Assembly (NCBI GenBank): GCA_021399445.1
Contig: JAJTUQ010000002.1
Span: 7,874,001 to 7,938,000 of the forward strand
Length of the DNA: 64,000 nucleotides
Direction of reading: 5' to 3'
Source: Xylogone sp. PMI_703
Lineage: Eukaryota; Ascomycota; Leotiomycetes
Shown piece after piece: positions 23,094 through 33,924 of the stretch. The notes beneath the pieces are model-generated. The model saw only the letters and a list, made by a program, of their open reading frames with translations, was not told the origin of the DNA and did not search any database. The translations under genes were made by a program, and so were the position numbers. The first letter of the stretch is position 1. Each line of letters opens with the position of its first letter.

Positions 23094-25317
23094 ATGGATG
23101 AGTCCTCCATGAGCAGCGGCCAGAAACGAGCGACTATCGCGTGCACTTTCTGCCGGCAACGGTGAGTGAGATCAACCGGATTCCGTCATCACTCCAAATT
23201 CCAAAATACATCGAATAGAGGTTAACACAGCTGCAGGAAACGCAGATGCAATGGGGACACCCCCCAGTGCAGAACTTGTAGGATCAGAGGATTAGAATGC
23301 GTTTACCAGGAGCAAACCCAACCGAAGTACGTCTGCTTCCGGATACTTGGAAAGCCAATGACATGGATTACTGATGCCAAAATTCTTCTTTCTCCAGACA
23401 AACTGAACAAGATGAATCAGACACCCAGCTACAACGTCTAGAGGTCATTGAAACCTTGCTAAGAGAGCACTCTTCTGCGATTGAAGCTTTAAAGCAGACT
23501 TCAACTGTTACAGCACCAACTTCTGCGGCGGGTTCAGATCCCTATTTTCTTGATACTCACACCTCGAGAACCCCTCCACTCAGATTCAGAAATCAGCCTG
23601 CTCCATTGCCTTTATTTTCGTGGCCCTCAAGCCACTCCACAGGCAGGTCCCAGCACACAGATAATGATGATATCCCTCCACTCACAATCCCCCTTGGACA
23701 CCAGACTAGCGCCAGTACTTTGCTTGCCTTGTCACAAATGCGCTGCCTTGCTGGAGACTTCCCGAAGGAATTCTTCTTTCGGATCGAGGACAGTCGGCAA
23801 CGATCGAATGCTGTGCAATTCATGAGCGCTCTACCCGGAGAGCCAGACCCGGAATGGCATCTTGTCGATAAAAGTCTAGCCGATGGTTATTTGGAACAAT
23901 TCTTTTCACTAGTGCACACCTTTCATCCTTTCTTTAACCATGACGACCTGGTCTTGCGGTACGAGGAGGCCATGAAACGCGGTTTATCCCTCGATGATGA
24001 GTCTGCACTATTTTTAGCTATATTTGCATTAGGGGCAACTGCATCTGAGCCAATTGATTGCACTAAGAGCAGTTGGTCAGGTGATATATTTATCCGGAGA
24101 GCCTTGCAAATTCTCTTACCCTCTTGGACAGTAAACTTTGGTGGGGACCTTTTACTTTCCCAGGCATTGGTTCTCTGTGCACTTTACTTTACCTACGTAG
24201 TAGAGCCCTTAGCAGCATGGAGGTTTGTATACATGGCTTCGACGAATATACAGCAGCTCCTAATTCGGTAGAGTACCTGAGAAGTTTCCGTATGTAATAT
24301 CGCTAACACAAGTTCATAGCTACAAAGATATACCATCAGATGATGTTAGAATGGAACATATTACTCGGATAAGCTGGGCTTGTTTCGTCATTGAAAGGTT
24401 TGTTTGAATGTACGTCCTATATAAACCTTTCAATGACTAATATATGAGTAAACAGTGACATCCTCGCCGAGTTCCATCAACCAAGAAGTGGGATTGAGCT
24501 TTTGGTAGACAGAATGCCTTTCCCCAATTATGGGACGTCTCCCACGACTGAGAATCTATCCTCCCTGGCTGATATATCGGCACGAACGTTATTGAACCGT
24601 ATCCACCATACCATATACTTCACAGATAGCTTATCGGTGTACATAGGTCGAGCTCTAGATAGCTTGTCTGAAGCTCCCTCGCCGAATCCGGATTCATCGC
24701 TTTTAAGAGTCTGTGAAGAGCTCACCTCTCAACTTGACACGTGGTATGATTCATTACCTGACGCAATCAAGCCAGATCTTTCAGGAGATACAAAAGGGAA
24801 TAGTCAGATATCTTTGCTACGTTCACGTTACTGGTCCATCAAGTTGAATATCTATCGGCCGTTTGTGATATATGTTACTTCCCACGCACCTGAGCAGGAT
24901 ATTAATGTACCTCAGAGCGTTATTGAAAAATGCCAGCTATGTCTTTCCGCTTGCCGCATGTTCATCCTGACGGCTCATCACCAACTTTTAGAAAGGACAC
25001 CTTATACCTACAGCACAACAATGTGGTAAGTATACTGACGAGAAACCTTATCTTTCCTAGGTATAATATCTTGGTTAATGATTGTTGTATTGCTAATATC
25101 TTATGACAATTCTAGCTGCTTTTCCTCTATACTAGTACTCTCAATTGCGTCACAATCCCCACAAATTCAGGATCTTGTCGATGACATCGAGATGCTTCTG
25201 GAGCTCACCGTGGAATTATTAAGGCCATGGGCTCTCCCAGGATCAAGCATCGAGTGTGCATTGGAAATTGTAAACACAATATTCAGAAAGAAACGGTTTC
25301 AAAACCAACAACGATAG
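23094..25317 (+). CDS. Zn2Cys6 fungal transcription factor
   Basis: Six exons: 23094-23161, 23237-23326, 23398-24267, 24320-24397, 24456-25025 and 25116-25317, giving 625 aa. The first intron splits the zinc cluster just after CRQR. The joined sequence is C17-x2-C20-x6-C27-x6-C34-x2-C37-x6-C44. A coiled-coil-like segment (QLQRLEVIETLLREH) follows. The fungal_trans region includes GYLEQFFSLVHTFHPFF, ISWACFVIESDILAEFHQPR and LVDRMPFPNY, again seen only after splicing. It opens the 23.1-33.9 kb block. Its 3' end faces the transaldolase gene (185 bp apart). It is a likely regulator of that block. Confidence 0.88.
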
Positions 25318-25501
25318 CAAAGGCGTACATTCGTAATAATGTGTAAAATAAGAATGCATATAATTAATTTATTGATAATGATAGCTTTATTTGTATTTTC
25401 TGCACTTTGAACCAGTACTATAGAGAATACTGTTACTTGGTTATTTTAGCCATAGTTCTTGGAATTAGGAAACTTTTAGTGGTCTAGAGCATTAAGCCAC
25501 T

Positions 25502-26880
25502 CTATAGCCCCTTTTCTTTGATTTTCTTCTCAATGATGCCCTTTGCCTTATTCTCTGCTTCTATGAAGAACTTTATTGCGTCGTTGAATCTCTTTCCTGC
25601 AACCGGATCTTCTTTCAAAAACTTGTCAAGTAGAACTCCGCTGTTTGCTACATAATCGGTTTTCATCGTAGCAAGTACTCCATCCCAATTTGGTCCGCTT
25701 AGTGGATCAAGAGTAGACAAAACCTTCAAACGTTCTGGAGTTGCAAGTTGTTTGTAAGGATGCGTTGGCTTCTCAGAAGATATAGGAGGAAGAGAATCAG
25801 GCGTCTCCATCAATGTTTTTAGATTATGGGGTTGTATGGTGACATGATGACAGCCTATTTCAGCCATAGCGAAGATTTCAGAAGTGTTGAAATGGCTGAT
25901 AATATGAGATGTCCGTCATCAGTACTTTTTATCTTATGGATGGGTTAAAAGGCATTTCAGTGTCTAGCTCACCTCGCTATAACCATGATAGGCTGCTCCT
26001 TCCCTGTCTCTGCATAGGCTTTTGCAAAGGTCTCCAGTATATGGACGAGTCGAGCAGACATTGGATGCTAATCTGTAATCAGTAAAGTATGATCATAAGC
26101 AATCCATGTGCTTAGAGTCGTACCTCAAGAGCTACGTCCTTTACGTTCGGACGAAGTGCCGGATCCAAGTGTGCTGCAATTTCTAAAGCTCATTAGAATG
26201 ATGTCCTTTTACAGAAACAAACTTATCTTCTGATTACCATTGTAGTAAGGACTAATAAATAAGCAATTTGCTTGACTTGCGGCAATTGCCTGTTCAAGAG
26301 AAAAGACTGTTGTGGCGAGAGTGCGAATCCCTTCTTCATTGAGTTGAAGTGAAGCTGAAGCCCCAGCACCAGAAAAGGGAACCTTGATACAAAAACGATC
26401 TCTTGGTATTCCTACTTCTTCAAAAGCCTTCGCATAGGAATGACAGTGTTTGATAATTGCATCGCGGTCGTTGGCATGTCGGCAAGATACCTGCAGAAGA
26501 ACTCGACCTGATAGGTAAGGAAGGTTCCTTGCACAAATATTTACGGCCTGAGTGAAGACATATATATTAGGCTCTGCTTATCCAACTCAGAATAATACAA
26601 GACAAACCGTCATGTCGTAGACCTGCTCCCAGCCATCTTTTCCATACTTTTGTATCATATCCTCCAGTAAACCCTGGTTCTCTGCATCCTCCAACGCAGC
26701 CGTGATGACAGCTTGATTCGAAGTTTCTATTAATTAATGTTAGTATTGACAATGATGCGGTGTTCAATACTAACGGTTATGAGGAGTGAATGGGAGAGAT
26801 TTAATAAGGTCTAGGTTGACGTCGTCAACGTCGACATTGCAAAGCTGTTCTAGTCTCTCAAGAAGTGTACGAGTAGCCAT
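25502..26880 (-). CDS. Transaldolase-family Schiff-base aldolase
   Basis: Six exons: 26880-26775, 26726-26608, 26547-26238, 26182-26124, 26067-25973 and 25895-25502, with introns of 48-77 bp, giving 360 aa. Family marks are TSNQAVITAAL near residue 36, a lysine in FCIKVPFSGAG (K130, the expected Schiff-base position), GIRTLATTVFSLEQA, and HHVTIQPHNL late in the barrel. It resembles the fungal transaldolase-like group often found away from core pentose-phosphate genes. The loop after the lysine reads PFSGAG rather than the usual ATWEG/STWEG type, so substrate choice may differ. The enzyme should transfer or cleave C3 keto units on sugar-like substrates. It shares an 846-bp divergent promoter with the SDR at 27727. 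Confidence 0.87.
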
Positions 26881-27726
26881 GATAAATTTATGTGTGTGAA
26901 GGGCTAGGAAGAAAATGAGAAAGCGGTGCTTTATTCTAGGCAGAAGAGGTGGGTACCATGTGTCAATATCAAAACTACTTGGGAAGAATGTGACATTCAA
27001 ATAGGAAAACTTTTGCAATATCTGCCTTCCCTAGCGATAATAGCCTCAATTGTGGGGTACTTGAATTCCAGGCCTTCATAGAGAGTTGTTATTTCACAGT
27101 GTCATTGATGTGACAAGGCTGTGGCGCGGAGTCGATATTTACTTGTAGCTTGTTGGGAGAAGGGAAGGTAACCCGAGGACTAGAGGGGCTGTAATTGCGG
27201 CGCCTTCGAACTATTCCGCAGGATCTTGCATTCAGTAAGGTCATACGATAAAACAAGGTTTCCATTTGCCTTGAAGTGAGACCATGAGTTTTACTGCACT
27301 GGTTTCAGCTTCTCACCATTCGCCAGGAGTTGAGAACTCCGAGTCTAATGCCCTCGGCGGGCCGCCCTTTCAGCCCCGCAAAGCATAGGCGGCCCGCCAT
27401 CCGCCTCCTTCCTCTCCTCTCTGATCATTCATCAGCAAAATTCAAACTCTATACAGTCAAACTGAGCTATTTCTAATCATGCAAATTATAGTATACAATT
27501 AATCCTGGCTCCTTACTCCACCTCTGTTGTGGTATCATATGCGTAGTGTGGATATAAAAGAATAAGTTTCTATACACAAGATGTTGATCCCGTACATGAA
27601 CTTCAATGCTTGTCGAGTTCCTTTTACTAGGTTATTTAACATAGTGACCCTGATCCCTCATTATCATCACGGTCTCGAAGTCCTCAATCAACAACTTTCC
27701 ATATTATTACTTATTTCTCCTTGAAT
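26881..27726. promoter_or_regulatory. Bidirectional promoter with perfect inverted repeat
   Basis: Shared upstream region of the transaldolase (minus) and SDR (plus). GGCGGGCCGCC at 27356-27366 and its exact reverse complement GGCGGCCCGCC at 27388-27398 are separated by 21 bp. Both stand out in AT-rich surroundings. The arms contain CGG/CCG triplets, the type of half-site used by Zn2Cys6 dimers. It is a good candidate operator for one of the two flanking C6 regulators; binding is inferred. Confidence 0.6.
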
Positions 27727-28753
27727 ATGGGTTCAATAAACGATGGCTCTAAGGATAATACTTTCAGAGATGTTGATACTCAGGACCTTTTTGCGCTCAG
27801 CAACAGAAGTGTGATTAGTATGCAAAGGCTATATAGAGTCCCAATTATCTATGTAACAGAGGCTTACTCAAAGATACAGTTACTGGAGCAACAGGTGGGA
27901 TGGGATTGCAAGTTGTGAAAGCCGTTTTAGAATCTGGGGCAGATGTAATTGCCATTGATCGAACAGATACCCCAAATATGCCTTTCTGGGGTAAGTTTTA
28001 CATATTCAACTAGCTGCAAGCCACTGGCTGATAGACAGGTAATAGATTCCTTGACCTCCACTAGTAAAAGGACAGGCACTCTTCTGAATTATTATAAATG
28101 CGATATAGCAAACCAAGAGCAGACTTACAATACATTCGAAAAGGCGGTATCAGAAAGCCGTCATCCCTTACGTGGCTTAGTCACTTGTGCTGGTATTGGC
28201 TCAGTTGGGCCTTCAATAAGCTTTCCTATTGATAAAGCAAGAGAGACGCTTGAAGTCAATCTCATTGGCACTTTGATCTGCGCTCAAGCCGCAGCACGTC
28301 TAGTACAGAAACACGAATATTCTGCAAGCTTTGTGTTTATTGCAAGTATGAGTGGTTACATCGTCCAAAAGGTGACTACCTGACCCGGAAGTTCGTATCA
28401 TGGAGCAATATTTATTGACCTGACAACCACAGGGAACACCGACTGCGGCATATGCGGCTTCGAAGGCAGGTGTCCATCAACTAACACGGAACCTAGCTTC
28501 AGAATGGGGTTATTCGGAAGGTGGACCTACGATTAGGGTCAATTCTATCAGTCCAGGAGTAATCCGAACTCCAATGACAGCTAGTTGTCTTGCTCAGGAC
28601 GACCTTGAGAAATTATGGACGGAAGAAAGCATGTTGAAACGCTTATCTGTTCCCGAAGACTACCGTGGCCCCGTAGTATTCCTGTTATCTGATGCAAGTT
28701 CATACGTCACGGCGGCTGATCTACTAGTACATGGAGGACATACAGCTTGGTGA
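27727..28753 (+). CDS. Classical SDR oxidoreductase
   Basis: Four exons: 27727-27817, 27880-27990, 28046-28371 and 28433-28753, giving 282 aa. The Rossmann motif is ITGATGGMG (31-39), split by the first intron just before it. Asp in AIDRTD at the end of beta-2 favours NAD(H). The active site is intact: Ser near 170 in IASMSGY, then Y183-A-A-S-K187. RVNSISPGVIRTPMT and a C-terminal VHGGHTAW ending are typical of sorbose-reductase / glucose-dehydrogenase-like SDRs acting on polyols or keto sugars. The third intron's donor follows directly after VQK. It is divergent from the transaldolase and upstream of the amidohydrolase, and probably part of one pathway. Confidence 0.88.
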
Positions 28754-29882
28754 GCAAACATTAAGAGACGGACTATTTAATGTATTGTACTTGAGGAATC
28801 TAAGAGCTGTGTACTAGCTCTTTTGGTCGTAGATTTATATTAACTCAAGTGGTATTGAAATCGTATGCGAATTCAACCTATCTATTACTAGTATTGCTTT
28901 GCTTGGAATTCTCTTACAACTAGTTAGCCCATCTCTTATATCTTATAAACGGCTTCATGCTCCTCGCCCAATCAAATAATTATGTGCACTAGTTGTGAAG
29001 AAATTCAGGTTAAAACCTTCAAGAACCCGGTCGAGATACCAAATAGCAAGGTGGGGGTAGATAATAAACAATTACTCACTTAGTGGCTGGACCTTCACAT
29101 ATTACTTGAATTCAACTGGATATGAGCAGGGTCTACACTATAATATTATCTGTATGAGATCGGAGACATTATTCATTAAACAGAGAGAGCAAAAGGCTCT
29201 CGGCCAACCAAACATAGCTGTGAGAAAACGAAATAAGATAGAGTGCTGCCTTTTCCATGCTATCATTACGCTGAGAGTTCCTATGGCCAAATCCACCAAT
29301 CACGCACACTAACAAGCAAAGTAAAACAATTAAATAAATTATCAAAACCCTTTCGGTCTGAAAACTGAGATACTCATAGGTGTGATGATTGGCTAAGAAG
29401 GACACCGCTTGGAACCTCACGTCAAGAGATGTCAACTTCATTCCCTTATGCTAGCAACTAGCTTCCAGCTTTTAAATCTTAAATTTTTCAATTATGTAAT
29501 TGACATGAAGTTATAAACAAGATGTATATCCTTTGCCATGGTGTTATGAACTAGAGCGAAAATCCCCCGAGTGCCGAAGGAACCCCCTTCCTCGGGTGAG
29601 TATCAAGATATTCTACCACTCAAACGGCGCAATTCACAAATATGCTGTAAAAGGAAGAAGATGCTAGCCTTTCGGTCTAATTCTATCTCACAGACAATAT
29701 ATTCATCAGAGTACTTATCTATATCCAGGGCGTGATCCGACCGAGCGGGGAGTAGCTGGGACATATATAGGAAGAGTCGGAAGAAACACTATCTTCCATT
29801 TCCCCTTCACTTCTAATATTAAGCACTCTGACATTTTTCTGGAATCTGAATATCCACTCTTGAACGATCCAATTTATCAACA
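28754..29882. promoter_or_regulatory. Amidohydrolase upstream region with hairpin and TATA
   Basis: No gene is supported. A compound dyad lies at 29566-29596: CCCGAG pairs with CTCGGG, and inside it GAAGG pairs with CCTTC. It is about 290 bp before the amidohydrolase start. A TATATAG box begins near 29764, about 120 bp before the start codon. The short plus-strand frame at 29106-29312 has no features. Confidence 0.45.
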
Positions 29883-31334
29883 ATGTCTTTCAAACTTATC
29901 AAGGGAGGGAATGTTCTGCAGTTTGACTCCCAGAAAAAGGCCAGCTTCCCACAGCTTGACATATTGGTGCAAGGTCAGGATATTGCTAAAGTTGCACCAA
30001 GCCGGAAGATGGCAGTATTCCTCGCCGATAACAAAGATCCCGTAGAGGTCATCAATGCTACAAATTGCATCGTCTCTCCCGGTCTAATCGATGGCCATCG
30101 CCATACTTTCCAGTCCCAGCTACGAACCACAGTAGCAAATCATACACTCTTGGAATACTGTGCCCATTTACTCCAAGGTCGAATGGTATTTCTTGATCCG
30201 GACGACATGTATCTGGCTCAATTAGCCGGAGCATCGGAAGCTCTTTGGGCTGGGGTGACGACTATCATGGACCATTCCCACGTCGTGATATCTGAGAATC
30301 ACGCGCGAAAGGTGCTGCAAGCGACTCTAGATTCCGGAATCCGTAGCATATTCTGTGTATCACCATTTGCTATTCCAGTATCCCTCAACCCCATGGTTTT
30401 GCCGGATATGTCCGTCCGTCACGCAGAACAAGTGGGACTTTTCAAGAAGATGGCATCGGAGAAGCCTCTTGGAGGTTCACAGAATGACGGACGAGTGACA
30501 ATAGGGTTTGGTTATGATACCATATTTTTCCAACCAATTGAGAACTCTCGTGAAGTACTCACTTTCGCTGAAAAGAATGATATCCCAGTGACTTTCCACG
30601 ATGTTGACCGGTACAATCTAGCTGCATTCGACTATCTACATCAGCATAACCTACCTATGAGTAACGTCACATTATCACACGTATGTGATCCCACAGAAGA
30701 GAAGCTGATTCTTGCAAAGAAATCGGGTCTTGGTATAGTGACGACTCCAGAATCAGAGCTTCAGATGAGCCATGGCACACCATCTGGCTTTCAATTTCTC
30801 CGCGCTGGCTGCCGTGTAGGACTTGGAATAGATTCCCCAGCTATTTGCAGTGGGGATCTATTTGTTGCCATGCGCCTCCTTCTTCAAGAGCAACGTGCGC
30901 GAGAGCATAGAGTGTATACCAGTAGAAACAAGCTCTCAGACACAGTGACAGCGCACGTAGACGAAGTGTTGTATATGGCTACACTAGGTGGTGCACAAGC
31001 TATTCACCGTGAAAATAGCCTAGGAAGTATTGAACAAGGGAAAAAAGCAGATATTATTTTGATCCGCACTGATTCACCGTCGATGATCTCATCAGTCGAC
31101 TACGGGGCTGCCATGGTAATGCATGCAAATGCCGCAGATGTCGACACCGTCTTGGTCAACGGAGAGATCGTGAAGCATAATGGTGTGCTGTTACGAGTCG
31201 ACTGGCCTCAATTAGCAGGCAAGCTACGGGATAACCGCGCTGTATTAGAGAGAAGGTGGCGAGGAATAGATTGGGATATGAACAAAAAGGAGCTCAAAAC
31301 GCTCTGGGGCATGAATGACGGAAGATTTGAGTAG
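29883..31334 (+). CDS. ATZ/TRZ-type amidohydrolase (cytosine-deaminase-like fold)
   Basis: A single exon of 483 aa. The amidohydrolase metal-binding set is visible: H72 and H74 in LIDGHRHTF, H239 in VTFHDV, H266 in TLSHVCD and D317 in GLGIDSP. NATNCIVSPGLIDGH is the typical entry to the barrel and LGSIEQGKKADIILI the typical C-terminal return to the beta-sandwich. This subgroup binds one metal and removes amino or other groups from N-heterocycles (triazines, guanine-like or MTA/SAH-type substrates). The exact substrate is unknown. There is no signal peptide, so it is cytosolic. It sits between the SDR and a C6 regulator and is the likely entry enzyme of the block. Confidence 0.92.
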   Translation: MSFKLIKGGNVLQFDSQKKASFPQLDILVQGQDIAKVAPSRKMAVFLADNKDPVEVINATNCIVSPGLIDGHRHTFQSQLRTTVANHTLLEYCAHLLQGRMVFLDPDDMYLAQLAGASEALWAGVTTIMDHSHVVISENHARKVLQATLDSGIRSIFCVSPFAIPVSLNPMVLPDMSVRHAEQVGLFKKMASEKPLGGSQNDGRVTIGFGYDTIFFQPIENSREVLTFAEKNDIPVTFHDVDRYNLAAFDYLHQHNLPMSNVTLSHVCDPTEEKLILAKKSGLGIVTTPESELQMSHGTPSGFQFLRAGCRVGLGIDSPAICSGDLFVAMRLLLQEQRAREHRVYTSRNKLSDTVTAHVDEVLYMATLGGAQAIHRENSLGSIEQGKKADIILIRTDSPSMISSVDYGAAMVMHANAADVDTVLVNGEIVKHNGVLLRVDWPQLAGKLRDNRAVLERRWRGIDWDMNKKELKTLWGMNDGRFE

Positions 31335-31522
31335 CGCATATTGTCCTAAGCTGGCACATCTGTCAAGATATTCACAGTTTGTTTCAGATTCCATACACAA
31401 ATAGAATCATAGTATACGAATGAAACCGATGCCTAGCCCCGCCTTGCAGAATGACATACTATATACCCAAATCTTCATGCTTATGATCCGAACCCTATAT
31501 TTACGCAGATCAATCCGACATC

Positions 31523-33924
31523 CTACACAGGAATGTAATTACTATCCATCTCACCTAATAAAAGATCCATGATATCCAAGTTATACTCCGTTGAATTCGA
31601 CGGAGACCGTATTGCGTTCGCAACGACTGTTATTGCATCCTCAACTGCACCTTCACCATTTACAAATCCAAGGCCTGTCTCCCCTCCTGGCCATGCACCC
31701 AAGTTCGTAGGGAGTGTCGAGGCTGGGTATTCTATACAGTTCATATGAGAGCACTCAGAGCCTGTGTTCTGCAAGTTTCCATTATCCAATTCACCCAGTC
31801 TTGTTTCCAATGTATTGAGGTTCTCCAAAAGAATAGTAGAGGATTTCCAAAACCTCTCATGGTGAACAAGGCATAGCTTTATGAAGTCATAGTTGGATTG
31901 GGCCACCAGCCGCCGAATCTGTGATTTTGCAAGAGACTTTTCAACAAGTTGCACAGCCCCCATAATCCAGTACGTGTTTACAATTAATGGATCAATGAAA
32001 CGAATATGATCTAAAGAAGAGCTTCGTAATACCTGAAGGACATTATTTGCACATTCTAGGTACTTCTTCCACGAATCGCTATCACAAATATCAGGTGAGA
32101 TGTCTGCTAATTGTAGAGAACTTTTAGCTGCGTGGTGTTGCACTTCACGGATGAAACAATCCTCGTAATATATCATGAGCCTACCTAACTGTGCCATGAT
32201 ATAGATCAATGCTAAGAAGCAATCATGAGCACGGGCACCCCTTGGGCCCTCAAACCGCAAAAATTGGCCGTGAAACTTGAGATGCTGGGGCAGAGATATC
32301 TCAGAATGTGACAGACAGCTCTCTAGTATCCCTAATTTTGCTGCAGAGCTGACAACTCCGGGGGCGGGATCCGATGGATTGGGGTTTAACAGACCATTCC
32401 CAGTATATCTAATTTTGTCGATGGACCGGCTACTGGATAGTTCATGAGCGTCATGCATTAGAGAGCCAATGACCAGATACCATGCTTTTGCTCCAGCCTG
32501 GCTCTGTTGGCTGAGAATTTTCCATCTTTCCATGGGATCAGCATCAAGAAAACAGCTTGGCTGATACTTGTCCTCAAACCAGACATCATCATCGACCGGA
32601 AGCCATGTTGTCACTCGTGCTATATCTATAGTTTTGGGTCTCTTTCGGATGGTACTAGCAAACACGTCGAAGCGCCACAGAGTCCACCAGGCTCGCCTTC
32701 GCTCTTCATCAAGACGCCATTGTGTTATGTCTACTTTCCCCTCTTGCTCAGTTACCAGACGTTGAAGATCAATCTCATGTAGCTCAAGTTCGTAGGCGAT
32801 TCGAATACACATGCCCAGTGACCGCCACGCAACACCACGGAAGCTGCTGATCAGTTCATAATACGTCGTCAATATAAGGGCTTGCAATAAAAATAACGGC
32901 GGAGCATCATCTCCACAATCTTTCATTTGTTTCTCGATCAAACTGGATGCAGTATGATAGAAATGAGCTGATGGGCATTGTTGTCCTCTAATAGGTCCAG
33001 TGTTTGAGATTTCAAGCGGGTGTTCGAAATAAGCCGCGAATATGAACATCGCAGACAGGAGCATAGCGGACTGTTCCACATTAAGGACAGAGAATATCAA
33101 CCGATCGAATGTCGGGCGATGAAACAGAGAATATGCAGAGATATTTTCAAAGAACCGGTCTATTCTTCTCATCATGTCAACAACTGATGTTCTAAACCTA
33201 GCAGGTTAACTCACAGACAGTACATGGTCTGCTTCGAGATCCCCAACAGTGAACAGACGCTTGATACATTATTGCGTTGCATTGTTCTCGGAGAGCTCAA
33301 CAAAGAGGGATTCTGTACAACCCCAAGTACATATTGAGCATCCCCCCGTGGACGATAAGTCTGGTGGTCATGAAAATGGTATAAGATCCAGGATGCTACA
33401 TTGTTGCAATTGGCATCTACATGTGTAACATCATTAGTATCGTCATTAAAGTTATGTGCACCAATGTGTGTAATTACGTACATGATTGACTTCGCTTCTG
33501 GTGAGAATGTATGACACTGGTCACAGCATGCTCATCTTCGTTGTTTCTTGGAGACTTTCGCGGGCGAGATTTACGGCTTCCTACAATCTGGAGTTAGCAA
33601 AATTCTTCTCATGCTCCTCCTACTCACCTATCTTGGGACCCGGTTTCCTTGACGATTGAGGATAAGCACAGGGCTGAAGATATCGGGTGCATACCGCACA
33701 ACAAGGAAGTATCTTGTCACTAGAATATATGTTTAGCTAAGGGTGTCGGCAGTCCTATCTAGATTATTGACTAACCACTTGACCTTGCGTCTATTTCGCC
33801 GAAACAATCAGCATAACATTTGACCGAGGACGGTATTGACAACGTACATTTTGCAAGAGAAGCATGCTAAAGGTGACACCGTTCCACTGGGCCCCTTCAG
33901 TTGGCGATCCGTGCAGCTATCCAT
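31523..33924 (-). CDS. Zn2Cys6 fungal transcription factor with a micro-exon in the zinc cluster
   Basis: My model: 33924-33848, 33790-33776, 33719-33628, 33580-33482, 33416-33248 and 33191-31523, giving about 706 aa. The zinc cluster C21-x2-C24-x6-C31-x6-C38-x2-C41-x6-C48 appears only when a 15-bp exon (33790-33776) is included. The fungal_trans part starts RRIDRFFENISAYSLFHRPTF and runs on in one 550-codon frame. The last intron is uncertain. A GTTGGG donor at 33247 with acceptor at 33192 or 33198 keeps frame, while the more obvious GTGAGT at about 33212 would leave an intron of only about 23 bp. It closes the 23.1-33.9 kb block, tail to tail with the amidohydrolase (188 bp). Confidence 0.8.
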
